The position numbers and the translations under genes are program-made. A stretch of 46,954 bases of DNA from the NCBI GenBank assembly GCA_031272075.1, contig JAISUK010000086.1:1-46954 (forward strand), read 5' to 3'. This stretch comes from Dysgonamonadaceae bacterium (lineage in GTDB: Bacteria > Bacteroidota > Bacteroidia > Bacteroidales > Azobacteroidaceae). Below, one piece after another: positions 32,717 through 42,602 of this stretch; the first letter of the stretch is position 1, and every line of letters starts with the position of its first letter. The notes under the pieces are model-generated. The model worked only from the letters and a program-made list of their open reading frames with translations. It had not been told where the DNA came from and did not search any database.

Positions 32717-33487
32717 CTAATTGGTTTTTAATTCTCTTAGTTTTATATTTGTAAATGCTCTTTTGGTATGTAGAGAAAAATCTCCTTGAATAATCCAGCT
32801 GTAATATCCGGGATCGGCCTTGAGCACTTCTTCCGCCAGCCGTCCCTTGTATTTTCCGAAGTTAATTACTTCTTCCTTCTTTTCGTTGTAAATCAATCGG
32901 CCTGCAAAATCAACATTGTTGTTGTACGCAGAATATTCGGACAGAAACTCGATATTGTTTTCCAAATCGGGGTAGCGGTCCAACTGCGCTTTCAGGATTT
33001 CGTAAGTCGCTTTCGTGTCTGCTTCCGCACTGTGCGCATCATCCAAGGCCTTATCGCAATAGAACTTATACGCGGCCGACAAAGTGCGCTGTTCTTTCTT
33101 GTGGAAAATGGTCTGGACATCGACAAATTTCTGTTTCATCAGATCTATATCGACTTCAGCGCGAAGAAATTCTTCCGCGAGCATCGGGATATCAAACCGG
33201 TTGGAATTGTATCCCGCCAGATCACAGCCTTTCAGATGAGCGGCCAATGATTTTGCAATGGAGCGAAACGGCGGACAGTCTTTGACGTCTTCGTCCGAGA
33301 TTCCGTGAATAGCTGTCGCTTGGGGAGGAATCGGCATTTCGGGATTGATTCTCCGGGTTTTGGATTCCTCTTTGCCGTTCGGATAAATTTTCAGATAGGA
33401 AATCTCCACAATCCGGTCACTTGTAATATTGATTCCGGTTGTCTCCAGGTCAAAGAAAATAAGCGGATTTTTTAGATTCAAATTCAT
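32717..33487 (-). CDS. DnaQ-like 3'-5' exonuclease with C-terminal DUF3820-type region
   Basis: The protein has 256 residues from the ATG at 33487 (Met-Asn-Leu-Asn-Leu-Lys); earlier ATGs would overlap dnaN. It has the DEDDh active site: Phe-Asp-Leu-Glu-Thr-Thr-Gly near 12-18, Asn-Ser-Asn-Arg-Phe-Asp near 95-100, and His-Ser-Ala-Glu-Ala-Asp near 153-158. Phe-Gly-Lys-Tyr-Lys-Gly near 210 and the following Tyr-Ser-Trp-Ile resemble DUF3820. It probably proofreads or trims DNA. It follows dnaN by 44 bases, which suits a replication or repair role with the clamp. Confidence 0.88.
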   Translation of the reverse strand: MNLNLKNPLIFFDLETTGINITSDRIVEISYLKIYPNGKEESKTRRINPEMPIPPQATAIHGISDEDVKDCPPFRSIAKSLAAHLKGCDLAGYNSNRFDIPMLAEEFLRAEVDIDLMKQKFVDVQTIFHKKEQRTLSAAYKFYCDKALDDAHSAEADTKATYEILKAQLDRYPDLENNIEFLSEYSAYNNNVDFAGRLIYNEKKEEVINFGKYKGRLAEEVLKADPGYYSWIIQGDFSLHTKRAFTNIKLRELKTN

Positions 33488-33531
33488 ATCTTTTGATTTA
33501 TTAGCCGACAACGGCGGTTTATTTATGATTG

Positions 33532-34656
33532 TCAATCATTCAACATCATGGGCATCAACAACATCAGCAGATCTTCGTTTTCTTCGTTTTCCACCGGCAG
33601 GATCAGTCCGGCTCTCGACGGGTCGGCCAATTCCAGTATGACGTCCTGCGAAGGGATGTTGTTGAGTATTTCGATGAGGTAAGTGCCTCGAAATCCAATA
33701 TTCATCGCTGTCCCGTCGTATACGCAAGGGATTGTTTCTTCAGCGAACGTAGAGAAATCGATGTCCTGGGCGGAGATCAAAATCTGGGTTTCAGAGATCG
33801 TCAGTTTCACCAGGCTGCTGGTGGAGTTTGAGAATACCGATACCCTTTTCAACGCATTGTGCAGAAGCAGGCGGTCGACGGTAATCTTGTAAGGATTCTG
33901 TGTCGGGATCACGCCGTTGTAATTCGGGTAACGGCCTTCAATCAGACGACATACGAGCGTGAAATCTTCCATCGTAATGTAGGCATTGCTGTTGTCGAAC
34001 TGAATGGAGATGTCGCCCGATTCTTTGGGTAATATCGTTTTCAACAGATTTGCCGGTTTCTTGGGGAGAATGAAGGAAGAACGTTCGCTGCCTTTCACGG
34101 CAAACGTTTTGCTCCGAACCAGTTTGTGCCCGTCGGATGCCACAAAAGTAATATCGTCGGTGGTGATATCGAAGAACAGCCCGTTCATCACAGGGCGCAA
34201 TTCGTCTTCAGCGGTAGCAAACAAGGTGCGGCTGATGCCTGAAAGCAAGACCGGTGCAGGAATATCCAGTCGGGCAGCGTCTTCATTCAAAGGCTTCGGC
34301 TGCGGATATTCGTCGCCGTTTTGACCGGTAAAATTATATTTCCCGTTTTCATAGTAGATATACAATTCCAGATTTTCTTCCAGGATATTGAACGTGATTG
34401 GCTGTTCGGGGAGCTCTTTCAAGGCATCCAGCAAATTTCTGGATGGGATTGCAATGATTCCCGAACCTTCTATGTCGTTCACTTTGAGGGAAGTGGACAT
34501 GCGGGTTTCGCTGTCGCAAGCTGTAATTGTCAACAGATCTTCGTTCAGATCAAAGAGGAAACAGTCCAATATGGGAATGGAATTTTTCGAAGCGATTACA
34601 CGCCCAATTGTCTGTAATTGGTTTAATAGCAAATTGCTGGAAACAACAAACTTCAT
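33532..34656 (-). CDS. dnaN: DNA polymerase III beta subunit (sliding clamp)
   Basis: The protein has 374 residues, the normal length, with three clamp domains (start Met-Lys-Phe-Val-Val-Ser-Ser; the C-terminal Met-Leu-Met-Pro-Met-Met peptide is typical of the beta clamp). It encircles DNA and tethers polymerase and repair enzymes. A promoter with TTG (34711-34713 complement), a 19-base spacer and TATATTTG lies just upstream. It is followed by the exonuclease gene. It is not next to dnaA or recF here. Confidence 0.96.
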   Translation of the reverse strand: MKFVVSSNLLLNQLQTIGRVIASKNSIPILDCFLFDLNEDLLTITACDSETRMSTSLKVNDIEGSGIIAIPSRNLLDALKELPEQPITFNILEENLELYIYYENGKYNFTGQNGDEYPQPKPLNEDAARLDIPAPVLLSGISRTLFATAEDELRPVMNGLFFDITTDDITFVASDGHKLVRSKTFAVKGSERSSFILPKKPANLLKTILPKESGDISIQFDNSNAYITMEDFTLVCRLIEGRYPNYNGVIPTQNPYKITVDRLLLHNALKRVSVFSNSTSSLVKLTISETQILISAQDIDFSTFAEETIPCVYDGTAMNIGFRGTYLIEILNNIPSQDVILELADPSRAGLILPVENEENEDLLMLLMPMMLND

Positions 34657-34683
34657 GAAAAAATATATTTAATTATCAAGCTA

Positions 34684-34713
34684 CAAATATATAAAATTTT
34701 TTTTTAACACCAA
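34684..34713 (-). promoter_or_regulatory. Bacteroidetes-type promoter for dnaN
   Basis: On the minus strand, TTG (34713-34711), a 19-base spacer and TATATTTG (34691-34684). The -7 box is 28 bases upstream of the dnaN start, giving a short leader. Confidence 0.55.
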
Positions 34714-37097
34714 GATTTATCTTTGCTTTTTTGGCAAAAAATTAATAATAAATATACAACAAAAAACATGCCAATCGGAAATCCGAGATTATAGAAAACT
34801 GTATTGAAGCGGTTTATATCGATTTTTTGTTTGTCGAGCAAACGCAATGTCAATGTCCGGTTACGCAACGCTGTCAAACCCGAATTGTCGGTCAGACAGT
34901 TCACTGCATTCAGAATGAAATCGCGATTGCCGTATTGTATTTGCTTGTATGGATCATATCCTGCGGGAAAATAACCGGAATCGGTATTGCCTGTTTCGCT
35001 GCGGACAATTTCTTCTGAGGCGACTACAATCGTACGTGTCGGCTTGCTCCTCGCCAAAAACGGAAGCGCCGACTGTTGTGCAGCGACAGGCGGAATGCGA
35101 TGTGTAAACCCGGAATCGAAACAGCCTTCCAACAGCGCTGCCACCGGCAAAAACGAGCGGTTGAAATAGGCCGTATCGGGAATCCGGTCAAACTCTTCCA
35201 AAGTAATCAACTCGGGCACCGAGACCGCATGCGCCTGGTCGGACGACGTCAACAATACCTGTTTTTCGACGGACTGATGCCCGCTTCCTGTAAAGGTCAG
35301 GCTGCTCGCGAACTCGCTTTTTACTGATGCGATGCCTTTGGTGACGGGATTGTTGCGGTCGGGCTGCAACAAAGGCGCATAATACCAGGGCTTCAGTTCG
35401 TAGGTCGGTAAGGCGGGGTCGGCAGCAGTGTTTACGGGAATTTCCATACATCGGATGTCTTCAATCAAAATGGGGTTGATACGGACGCCGTAAGTGAACA
35501 ACAAATCGGAGAGGTTTACGTCGTTGATTCGACTGACGGTTCGGCCTTGCAGAGCGAGCGCTTCTGCCGACTGCAACTGTACGCCGTTGATGATCCACAA
35601 CAAGGTTCCTCCGTGCATGAAATACTGGTCGAGGATGTATTTCTCTGTCTCCGAATAGGGGAGTTGCGGCCCGGCGATGACCACCAGATCGTATGACTGA
35701 AGCTGCTCGACCGTGCCGGGGATTCTTCCTCGATCTATCTGGAACGATTTCCCCAACACATCCAGGAGGTCGGCAATGGATGCATCATCCAATTCACCAT
35801 GGCCTTCCGGAAATACTATTTTCGGCATACGGTCGCTTGTGAGCTTTTGCAATGCGTCTGTCAAACGGTATTCGAGCATCTCAATCGAGGTATTCAGGTT
35901 TTCTTCACCGGAACGTCCCAGTTGGTTAACCAGCAACGGGACGCAGATTTCAGAATCACGACAGCCGATTTTGATCCAAGGGAACAGCAAATGTTGCGTC
36001 ATTCTTCCTTCGGTGTTTCGCTCATTGACGGAAACCCCTTTCACGCCGTTTGCCAGTAGTCTGGAAATGAAATCTTTGTCTTGCGATTGATACGGATTGA
36101 TGATCCTGAGGTGGATATTCCCATCGGTCACGCGGTTGAAATCGTCGATCATGTCCAATGTTGCTTTTTGTAACAGCGCAAAGCCGGGATTCAACTTCCC
36201 TTCCAAGTAGAGTTCCATTTCTACCGGCGCCTTGATCTGCTTAAGTATCGATTTTGAAACCTCGCTCAGGGTGTAGCGTTTGTCGCAGGTGCAATCTATG
36301 CGGCATAAAAAAATAAAGCCGAGTGCCAGAAACAAACCGCCGACAAGCAGCAGCCGGAGCGGGAGTCTGCGATTCAACAGCGGGACGGTCAATGCAAAAA
36401 ACAGCAAAGCAACGCCCAGAATATAAAACATATCTCGAAAATCAATCAACCCGCGTTGAATGGATTGATAGCGGGCGAGGATTCCCCATTCGCGAATGAA
36501 GAGTTGCGACTTTCCCGAAGAAAACAGGCCGGCAACCAGGTCGAATCCGAAAAACAGAGAGGCGGTAAGCGTGATTCCGGCAATCAACGCGATGGTTTGA
36601 TTGGAAGTGATCGCGGAAGCAAAGACGGCAATGCAGCAAAAACACCAGGCCAATACCAACAATCCGGTGTAAGAAGCGGACAAAGCGCCCCAATCCAGTT
36701 CACAAGCCGGAGCACGTAAGTGATGGATGCTGATGGCGTAGATGATGGTCGGCAGGATGGTAATGCAGGTTGTGATCCATACCGCGCCGGTTTTCACCAA
36801 GACCAGTATCGCCGGTTTGACGGGACGAGTCAACAATAACTGCAATGTCTGCGAGCGCTTTTCTTCGGCAAACATTCGCATGGCCAATGCCGGTATCAAA
36901 AGCAGTAATAAATAGGGCGCCAGATCAAAAAACGGACGCATGTCGGCATAACCGCTTTCAAGAATATTGTATTTTCCGGGAATCACCCACAATAAACTTC
37001 CGGAAATGCCCCAAAATATCACCAAAAATACCATTCCCGACAGCGAATACAGTAGCAGTGATTTCAATTCTTTCAATAACATTCCGCTTATTTGCAT
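34704..37097 (-). CDS. GldF-GldG fusion: ABC transporter permease plus GldG-type extracytoplasmic subunit
   Basis: The protein has 797 residues (start at 37097, or five codons later at 37082 giving Met-Leu-Leu-Lys-Glu-Leu). Residues 1-235 are a six-helix ABC-2 permease like GldF. A seventh helix near 245-260 leads to a GldG-type extracytoplasmic domain (about 270-750, with Val-Phe-Pro-Glu-Gly-His-Gly near 417), closed by a C-terminal membrane helix (770-790). GldF and GldG are usually separate proteins that work with the ATPase GldA in gliding and envelope export. Here they are one chain, and no ATPase gene is in the window. A good promoter precedes it. Confidence 0.88.
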   Translation of the reverse strand: MQISGMLLKELKSLLLYSLSGMVFLVIFWGISGSLLWVIPGKYNILESGYADMRPFFDLAPYLLLLLIPALAMRMFAEEKRSQTLQLLLTRPVKPAILVLVKTGAVWITTCITILPTIIYAISIHHLRAPACELDWGALSASYTGLLVLAWCFCCIAVFASAITSNQTIALIAGITLTASLFFGFDLVAGLFSSGKSQLFIREWGILARYQSIQRGLIDFRDMFYILGVALLFFALTVPLLNRRLPLRLLLVGGLFLALGFIFLCRIDCTCDKRYTLSEVSKSILKQIKAPVEMELYLEGKLNPGFALLQKATLDMIDDFNRVTDGNIHLRIINPYQSQDKDFISRLLANGVKGVSVNERNTEGRMTQHLLFPWIKIGCRDSEICVPLLVNQLGRSGEENLNTSIEMLEYRLTDALQKLTSDRMPKIVFPEGHGELDDASIADLLDVLGKSFQIDRGRIPGTVEQLQSYDLVVIAGPQLPYSETEKYILDQYFMHGGTLLWIINGVQLQSAEALALQGRTVSRINDVNLSDLLFTYGVRINPILIEDIRCMEIPVNTAADPALPTYELKPWYYAPLLQPDRNNPVTKGIASVKSEFASSLTFTGSGHQSVEKQVLLTSSDQAHAVSVPELITLEEFDRIPDTAYFNRSFLPVAALLEGCFDSGFTHRIPPVAAQQSALPFLARSKPTRTIVVASEEIVRSETGNTDSGYFPAGYDPYKQIQYGNRDFILNAVNCLTDNSGLTALRNRTLTLRLLDKQKIDINRFNTVFYNLGFPIGMFFVVYLLLIFCQKSKDKSWC

Positions 37098-37413
37098 TGC
37101 ATATTTAAAGATAGCACAAAGGTACGGTTTTTTATCTAAACTCTTTCAACTTTCTGCTAATCATTAGCGGTAAGTGGTTAGCGTTAAGCGGTGATTTTAT
37201 TTTAATAAGTATCGTTAAATAAAATTAAGTTAAATTAGCGACGATCTTAAAAATAAATAATTACATTTGACCGTTCTTTTATGGAAAGTACCGCTTTGAA
37301 GTGCGATTCTGATGTCCGTGGAAGCCATCCGGACTTTGGAAATTTATGGCTAAAATTTTATAATTTATGGATTTTTAAGTGAGAAACATACACTAATTTA
37401 AAACTTATTTATT
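37098..37413. other. Divergent intergenic region (gldFG / susC)
   Basis: Besides the gldFG promoter it holds a degenerate GGTAAGTGGTTAGCG array at 37169-37195, related to the GTTAGTG arrays near truA, and an AT-rich stretch at 37196-37265. No clear TAnnTTTG box was assigned to the susC gene. No coding frame was found. Confidence 0.5.
37117..37149 (-). promoter_or_regulatory. Bacteroidetes-type promoter for the gldFG fusion
   Basis: On the minus strand, TTG (37149-37147), a 22-base spacer and TACCTTTG (37124-37117). The -7 box is 20 bases upstream of the first ATG. Confidence 0.6.
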
Positions 37414-40400
37414 ATGAGAGATGTATTGCAAAGTGTGACACAGAAAAGGTCTATTTTTTGTGTCGTGTTATGTCTTGTTTTTATGCTGTCGGGGTTCACT
37501 CCGGGGTTGTCTCAAAACGCCCCGCCTAAAAAAAGGGTAACCGGGCGTATCACAGACATCAAAGGTGAACCGCTCGTCGCGGTCAATGTGTTGGAAGTCG
37601 GCACACAAAACGGGGCAATCTCCGATGCCGATGGACTTTATGAAATCAATGTTTCACCCGGCGCTCAACTGAATTTTACTTACCTGGGATTCAAACCACA
37701 AACAGTGGCAATCGGAAGCGCTTCGCTGTATGACGTGGTTTTGGAAGAAGACGTGAATGAACTGGAAGAACTGGTTGTCACCGGATACGGCGAGCAACGA
37801 AAAATCAGCTCTATCGGCGCTCAATCAACGATTAAGGTGGCGGATATCAAAGCGCCTACCGGAAGTTTGTCGACCGTATTGGCAGGCAAATTGGCGGGGA
37901 TTGTGGCCGTACAACGTACCGGTGAGCCCGGCAAGAGTGAAGCGGATATCTGGATCCGCGGGATTTCTACTCCCAATTCTGCCAAGCCGCTGATTTTGGT
38001 GGATGGCGTTGAACGTCCTTTCGACAGCCTCGATCCGGAAGATATCGAATCATTTACTATCCTGAAAGATGCTTCAGCTACTGCAGTTTACGGTGTCCGC
38101 GGCGCAAACGGAGTCATGATTATCAAGACCAAAGGCGGCATCATCGGGAAACCCACCGTCAATGTCGATTATTATGAAGGATTTAACCGCTTTACGCAAC
38201 TGCCGCAGATGGCTGATGGAATCACTTTCATGGAGGCGGCTAATGAAGCGGCTTACAACATGGGTCGCGGCGAATACAGTGTGTATTCCAAAGATTATGT
38301 CGAAAACACCCGTGCAGGCGTCGATCCGCTATTATATCCCAATGTCAACTGGCGGAAAGAGATCTTCAAAGACTGGGCAAGCACCCGTCGCGCGAATGTC
38401 AATATTCGCGGAGGAAGTCCCATGACGCAGTTCTATGCCTCGGTAAGCTATTTCAACGAAAAAGGATTGATCAAAACCGATCCGCTGGAAAATTATGATT
38501 CTTCCATCGATTACAACCGGTTTAATATCACTACGAATCTGAATATCCAATTGACTTCCTCTACAAAAGTAGATATCGGCGCACAAGGGTACATGGCCAC
38601 AGGCAATTATCCCTGGCTGGGTTCCGCAACAATCTTCTCTTCTTCAATGGAAGTAAACCCGGTAAAATATCCAGTGATGTTTGTGATCGACGGAGAACAA
38701 TACGTGCCAGGCACCCACACGCAGGGCGCCGAACGCAATCCCTATGCCGACGCTACCAAACGTGGATACCGGATTGGCGCCGACAACCGGATTCAATCGA
38801 ATGTGCGGGTCGTTCAGGATCTGGATTTCTTGCTGAAAGGATTGAAATTCAACGCTATGTTTGCCTTTGATGCCAATTTCCAACGCGAAAGAAGGTACAC
38901 GAAACGGGAAAACACGTTTTTCTTTGCCGACCGCAGCAATCCTTACGACGCTGAAGGGAATCCGATTCTGACAACCACCTGGAACGGCGGTTCCAGCGTA
39001 CTCAATTGGGATGGCCGCGATTATACCGGCGAACTGAAAGACTATTTCGAATCGTCTTTTGTCTACGACAAAAAAATCGGCGCAGACCACCGTATCGGCG
39101 CCATGGTGATTTATACACAGGAAAATAAAACCTACAACCAGGCCGACAATATCATCGCTTCCATTCCTTTCAGGGTGCAGGGATTGGCCGGAAGAGCTAC
39201 TTATTCCTGGAGAGATAAATATTTTGCCGAGTTCAATATCGGATACAACGGCGGAGAAAACTTCCCCAAAGACAGACGTTTCGGGATCTTCCCTGCTTAC
39301 GGCGCCGGATGGGTCGCATCGAACGAAAATTTCTGGGAACCGTTCAAGGAAGCCGTCCCGTTTTTCAAAATCCGTTATACCTACGGGAAAGTGGGTAACA
39401 GCGGCGTAGACAATAGTTCAGACGTTAATTCCCGACGACGATTCATGTACCTCGAACAATATACCGCCGACGGCGATTGGGGATATGTTTTCGGTACCAA
39501 CGGCAGAAGCGGATACCGAATTTCCAACCCGATGACCAGTCTGGGATGGGAAATTGCTACAAAGCAAGACCTTGGCCTCGATTTGCAGTTGTTGAAAGGG
39601 GATCTCTCACTGACCGTCGATTTGTTTAAAGAACACCGTACGGATATTCTCATGGAAAGAACAAGTTCGCTCCCGCTGTATGCCGGATTCCAAGTGACTC
39701 CGCAAGGAAATGTCGGTGAGTCCAAAAACACCGGAATCGACGGATACCTGGAATACAATAAACAACTCAACAGCGATTTGGGAATACAGGTGCGAGGAAA
39801 TTTCACTTGGGCAAAACCCGAATGGGTGGACGACGACATTCCCGAACGAGCCGAATGGTGGCGAAACAGAAAAGGTTTCAGCCTCACGTCTATCGAAGGC
39901 TATCATGCCATCGGACTTTATACCCAGACGGATATCGACCTGATCAATGCCTGGCTGGCACTCCCGGAATCGGAACAGGCCTCAATTCCTCAACCTTACC
40001 CTACGCCTCCAAAGTCGGGGCTCGGAGATGTGAGAGCCGGAGATATCATGTATAAGGATATGAATGGAGACGGAAAAATCGACGATACCGACCGTTCGTG
40101 GCTCGGAAACGGCGATGTGCCGGAAATTAACTACGGATTTGGCTTCAATATCAATTATAAAGCGCTGTCATTTGGATTGATGTTTCAAGGTACGGCAAAG
40201 GCGAATCGTCTGATTGGCGGTTTTACGAAACCGTTTAACGACTCAGGTTCCGGCGCTGTCTTCAGCAATATCACCGATCGTTGGTCGGAAAGCAATCCGG
40301 ATCAAACTGCGTTCTACCCTCGCCTGGCATACCAAAGCGACGCACTGGGAAATCAAAATAACTTTGAAAACAGCACCTGGTGGCTCAAAGACATGAGTTT

Positions 40401-40611
40401 CCTCCGCCTGAAAACCTTGCAGATTTCTTATCGACTGCCGAGCGCATGGCTCCAAAAGCGATTGATAAAAAATGCAAGCATCTATGTGATGGGATTAAAC
40501 TTATTCACTTTATCTAAATGGAAATTGTGGGATCCTGAATTGAATACGAATACAGGAACAAGTTATCCGAACACAACAACCTATACAATTGGTATAAACT
40601 TTACTTTCTAA
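37414..40611 (+). CDS. SusC/RagA-family TonB-dependent outer-membrane transporter
   Basis: The protein has 1065 residues, full length. A signal peptide (cleaved near Gly-Leu-Ser-Gln, about residue 34) is followed directly by a CarboxypepD_reg domain (about 42-115), TonB box Leu-Glu-Glu-Leu-Val-Val-Thr-Gly-Tyr-Gly near 118-127, plug (about 130-240) and a 22-strand barrel ending in Phe. There is no STN domain, so unlike the decayed SusC at 3703-5000 it is not built to signal to an anti-sigma factor. It imports a glycan oligomer with the SusD partner encoded 5 bases downstream. The substrate cannot be read. Confidence 0.95.
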   Translation: MRDVLQSVTQKRSIFCVVLCLVFMLSGFTPGLSQNAPPKKRVTGRITDIKGEPLVAVNVLEVGTQNGAISDADGLYEINVSPGAQLNFTYLGFKPQTVAIGSASLYDVVLEEDVNELEELVVTGYGEQRKISSIGAQSTIKVADIKAPTGSLSTVLAGKLAGIVAVQRTGEPGKSEADIWIRGISTPNSAKPLILVDGVERPFDSLDPEDIESFTILKDASATAVYGVRGANGVMIIKTKGGIIGKPTVNVDYYEGFNRFTQLPQMADGITFMEAANEAAYNMGRGEYSVYSKDYVENTRAGVDPLLYPNVNWRKEIFKDWASTRRANVNIRGGSPMTQFYASVSYFNEKGLIKTDPLENYDSSIDYNRFNITTNLNIQLTSSTKVDIGAQGYMATGNYPWLGSATIFSSSMEVNPVKYPVMFVIDGEQYVPGTHTQGAERNPYADATKRGYRIGADNRIQSNVRVVQDLDFLLKGLKFNAMFAFDANFQRERRYTKRENTFFFADRSNPYDAEGNPILTTTWNGGSSVLNWDGRDYTGELKDYFESSFVYDKKIGADHRIGAMVIYTQENKTYNQADNIIASIPFRVQGLAGRATYSWRDKYFAEFNIGYNGGENFPKDRRFGIFPAYGAGWVASNENFWEPFKEAVPFFKIRYTYGKVGNSGVDNSSDVNSRRRFMYLEQYTADGDWGYVFGTNGRSGYRISNPMTSLGWEIATKQDLGLDLQLLKGDLSLTVDLFKEHRTDILMERTSSLPLYAGFQVTPQGNVGESKNTGIDGYLEYNKQLNSDLGIQVRGNFTWAKPEWVDDDIPERAEWWRNRKGFSLTSIEGYHAIGLYTQTDIDLINAWLALPESEQASIPQPYPTPPKSGLGDVRAGDIMYKDMNGDGKIDDTDRSWLGNGDVPEINYGFGFNINYKALSFGLMFQGTAKANRLIGGFTKPFNDSGSGAVFSNITDRWSESNPDQTAFYPRLAYQSDALGNQNNFENSTWWLKDMSFLRLKTLQISYRLPSAWLQKRLIKNASIYVMGLNLFTLSKWKLWDPELNTNTGTSYPNTTTYTIGINFTF

Positions 40612-40616
40612 GAGAT

Positions 40617-42563
40617 ATGAAACGATATATATTAAATAGTTTTGCAGTCACAGTGCTGCTTTTTACAGCAATTTCTTGTAGTGACTACCTCGATCAGGTT
40701 CCGGAAAATCTCACTACCCTGGACAAGATTTACGAGACACGCGGAGGCGTGCTGGATAACCTGGCTACAGTCTATTCGTCCGTGCCCTGGGAATTTGAAG
40801 ACCGATGGCCCGCTACCGGTGGCGCTAATGGCACTTCGGGATTGTGGAATGCCAGTTGCGATGAATGTGAATTTGTATGGGACTTCAATCAGTCACAGAT
40901 AGTGAAAAATGGATCGCTCACGTCCGAAACCGCTATCGTAAGCGAATACTGGTACCGTTGGTATAAAGGTATCCGCGCCGCTACTTTGTTTATTGAAAAC
41001 ATCAACATCTGTAAAGTGCTCGAACCGGGCGATAAAGAACAATGGATAGCCGAAGCCAGGGCTGTTCGCGCAATCTACTATTACTACCTCTTCCGGGTGT
41101 TTGGTCCTGTGCCGATTATTCCCGACGCCATCTCCGAACAATCTTCTATCAGCGATTTCAATACGCCGAGAAATACTGTCGCCGAAGTGGTGCAATACAT
41201 CCTTGACGAACTCGATTGGGCAATCAACAACGGTCTGCTGTCGAATATCAAATTAAGCTCCTCCGGCGTGATTACCTCAGCCGAAAAAGGTTTGGGACAT
41301 ATCGACCAGACAGTCGCCAGGGCTTTTAAGATCCAAACAAAAATGCTGGCCGCAAGCGATTTGTTTAACGGAAGCAATGCTTATTTCGCTAATTTGCAAA
41401 ATAATGACGGAACAAAATTATTCCCTTCCTATTCCGACGCGGAAAAACGGCAATTGTGGGCTGACGCAGCTACCGAAGCCGGGAATTTTATCCGTGATTA
41501 TGTGGGCAATGGATTTGATTTGACACGGGTGTATACCAACGGTAAATTGGATCCTTACCTTTCCTACCGTGAGGCCGTCAGGGGGAATACCTCGGAAATG
41601 ACGAATTTCAGCGGTACAACCTCCGCTGCCGAAATGATTTGGTATAACAAAGGTGGAAATGCCAGCACACGCAATTACAACCGTACCCCGAAACACTTCG
41701 GCGGAATCGACGGCTACCGTTGTTCAGGCGGCGAAGGCGCTACGCAAGAAATCGTGGACGCTTACTTCATGGCCAATGGACTCAAACCGATTACAGGCTA
41801 TCAATCCGACGATCAGACGCCTGTCATCAATGCTGCATCCGGCTATTCTGAAAGCGGATTCACCTCGTCAGACTATCTGGATCCGGTCACAGGACGCATT
41901 TTTGCTCCGAGAGGTGCGTGGAATGCCTGGATAAACCGTGAGCCGCGGTTTTATGCGGACATCACTTTCGACGGGCAACGCTGGCTCTACGATAATGATG
42001 GTAACAACGTGATATATACCGGACTTCAGGCGCACGGCAATTCAGGTCATGCCGTAGGTAACTCCAACGATTATACGAAAACAGGATATGTGGTACGTAA
42101 ATCCGCTCCTACAACCGTCTGGGGAAATAATGACCGCCTCTCCATCATGATTCGTTTGGCACAGATCTATCTGGATTACGCCGAAGCACTTCATGAAAGC
42201 AACCCTGGAAATGCCGACATCCTGAAATACCTGAATCTGATACGCGAAAGGGCAGGTATCCCTCAGTATGGGTCGGGCGCAGGCTTCTTGCCGGTGCCGT
42301 CGGATATCCGACAGGCCATCAGGGATGAACGCCGGGTGGAACTTTCTTTCGAATGTTGCCGCTATTTCGATATCCGTCGCTGGTGTATCGCGGAAAATAT
42401 CCATCAATCTATTCACGGTTTGTCAATCGATAATGACGGGGAAGATTTTTTCCAACGAGCCAAAGTCAAAGACGTGATTTTCGAAAAGAAAAACTACTTC
42501 TTCCCAATCCCATTGAAAGACTTGCTTATCAATAAGGAACTGGTTCAAAATCCGGGTTGGTAA
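40617..42563 (+). CDS. SusD/RagB-family surface glycan-binding lipoprotein
   Basis: The protein has 648 residues, full length. The lipoprotein signal ends Ala-Ile-Ser-Cys21. The N-terminal SusD-like helical repeats (Glu-Ala-Arg-Ala-Val-Arg-Ala near 147) and C-terminal SusD/RagB domain (Glu-Arg-Arg-Val-Glu-Leu near 578, Tyr-Phe-Asp-Ile-Arg-Arg-Trp near 590, ending Asn-Pro-Gly-Trp) are complete. It forms the lid over the SusC channel at the cell surface. It is co-transcribed with susC (5-base gap) and the LamG lipoprotein gene (39 bases). Confidence 0.95.
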   Translation: MKRYILNSFAVTVLLFTAISCSDYLDQVPENLTTLDKIYETRGGVLDNLATVYSSVPWEFEDRWPATGGANGTSGLWNASCDECEFVWDFNQSQIVKNGSLTSETAIVSEYWYRWYKGIRAATLFIENINICKVLEPGDKEQWIAEARAVRAIYYYYLFRVFGPVPIIPDAISEQSSISDFNTPRNTVAEVVQYILDELDWAINNGLLSNIKLSSSGVITSAEKGLGHIDQTVARAFKIQTKMLAASDLFNGSNAYFANLQNNDGTKLFPSYSDAEKRQLWADAATEAGNFIRDYVGNGFDLTRVYTNGKLDPYLSYREAVRGNTSEMTNFSGTTSAAEMIWYNKGGNASTRNYNRTPKHFGGIDGYRCSGGEGATQEIVDAYFMANGLKPITGYQSDDQTPVINAASGYSESGFTSSDYLDPVTGRIFAPRGAWNAWINREPRFYADITFDGQRWLYDNDGNNVIYTGLQAHGNSGHAVGNSNDYTKTGYVVRKSAPTTVWGNNDRLSIMIRLAQIYLDYAEALHESNPGNADILKYLNLIRERAGIPQYGSGAGFLPVPSDIRQAIRDERRVELSFECCRYFDIRRWCIAENIHQSIHGLSIDNDGEDFFQRAKVKDVIFEKKNYFFPIPLKDLLINKELVQNPGW

Positions 42564-42602
42564 GAAAAGAATATATAAAAAATGAATAAAAATGATTGAA
42601 AT

